Of a DNA stretch of 64,000 nt, positions 63,873-64,000 are shown piece by piece. The notes under the pieces were generated by a model that saw only the letters and a program-made list of their open reading frames with translations, was not told the DNA's origin and made no database searches. Within the stretch, counting starts at the first letter, position 1. Each line of letters begins with the position of its first letter. This DNA comes from Naegleria lovaniensis. Its lineage: Eukaryota > Heterolobosea > Eutetramitea > Acrasida > Naegleriidae. The translations under genes and the position numbers were made by a program. The stretch covers positions 496,001 through 560,000 of the forward strand of contig NW_025407834.1 of the NCBI RefSeq assembly GCF_003324165.1, given 5' to 3'.

Positions 63873-64000
63873 TTACAACTTTTCAACAAGACCAAAGTCA
63901 AACAAGGACTGAACGCCTTCCTCAATAGTTTGCTCAAGCGAACGATACTGTTTCAAACCAAGCTCAGCCAATGGTTGGGTATCAATACGAAACTTGTTCG
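63873..64000 (-). CDS. Extended short-chain dehydrogenase/reductase, C-terminal fragment
   Basis: Only the last 41 or so codons are in the window. They read NKFRIDTQPLAELGLKQYRS, then LEQTIEEGVQSLFDFGLVEKL. The pattern LxELGLxxxxLExTIxxGVxSLxxxG is typical of the C-terminal end of dihydroflavonol/cinnamoyl-CoA reductase-type SDRs. The gene continues beyond the right edge, so the NAD(P)-binding and catalytic parts cannot be checked. Confidence 0.6.
   Translation of the reverse strand, partial: NKFRIDTQPLAELGLKQYRSLEQTIEEGVQSLFDFGLVEKL

Noticed and set aside
1-64000. CRISPR arrays, rRNA genes or bacterial operons
   Set aside because: No regularly spaced repeats or rRNA sequence were seen, and gene structure is eukaryotic with spliceosomal introns.

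Overview
The window looks like nuclear DNA of a heterolobosean amoeboflagellate, most likely a Naegleria species. This is inferred from gene content and architecture; no database was searched. The DNA is AT-rich and very gene-dense. Introns are short (mostly about 35-190 bp), few, and start GTAAGT, GTATGT or GTAGGT. Neighbouring genes are often separated by tens of bases, and two convergent pairs have stop codons only 1-2 bp apart. The gene set is a free-living unikaryote-style repertoire (PTEN, BUB3, NEK kinase, CHMP1, COMMD9, TSNAX, PIAS, ORP, SEN54) plus a nuclear gene for GspG, a pseudopilin of the mitochondrial type II secretion machinery known from Naegleria and a few other protists.

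Layout. 0-17.6 kb: CoA-synthesis flavoprotein (left-edge partial), a 7TM protein, ribosomal eS7, an Ipi3/WDR18 rRNA-processing WD protein, two tandem F-box proteins, a TPR protein, a sigma-like GST, an RsmH/METTL15 rRNA methyltransferase, a 56-residue protein ending in a Cdc48/p97-binding SHP box, BUB3, a nucleotide-sugar transporter with a ubiquitin-like N-terminus, and a membrane J-protein. 18-34 kb: a secreted protein, mARC-like MOSC protein, PTEN (six exons), PIAS-type SUMO ligase, oxysterol-binding protein, COMMD9, translin-associated factor X, an 866-residue orphan, a coiled-coil orphan, CHMP1, RBBP9 hydrolase and ribosomal uS4. 34-54 kb: SEN54, SPRING1-like protein, a second GST, tRNA-Gly(TCC), an acetyltransferase, a dynamin-like GTPase with a 10-N assembly gap in an intron, a NEK kinase, a kelch protein, GspG and several orphans. 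54-59 kb: two tandem secreted alpha/beta-hydrolase-like paralogues with tracts suggesting gene conversion. 59.3-63.1 kb: a complete, apparently recent DNA transposon (24-bp perfect terminal inverted repeats, CTAT target duplication, a 775-residue DDE-like transposase and a divergent 344-residue accessory gene). The right edge carries the C-terminus of an extended SDR reductase.

Caveat on quality. At least eighteen reading-frame breaks fall inside otherwise well-conserved host genes. Every one behaves as a single missing base, many of them in homopolymers. I read these as assembly or sequencing deletions, not pseudogenes, so protein lengths for those genes assume one base restored per break.

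The strongest candidate for something undescribed is the two-gene transposon. Next are the SHP-box microprotein and the Ubl-transporter fusion. GspG is the biologically most notable known-system gene.
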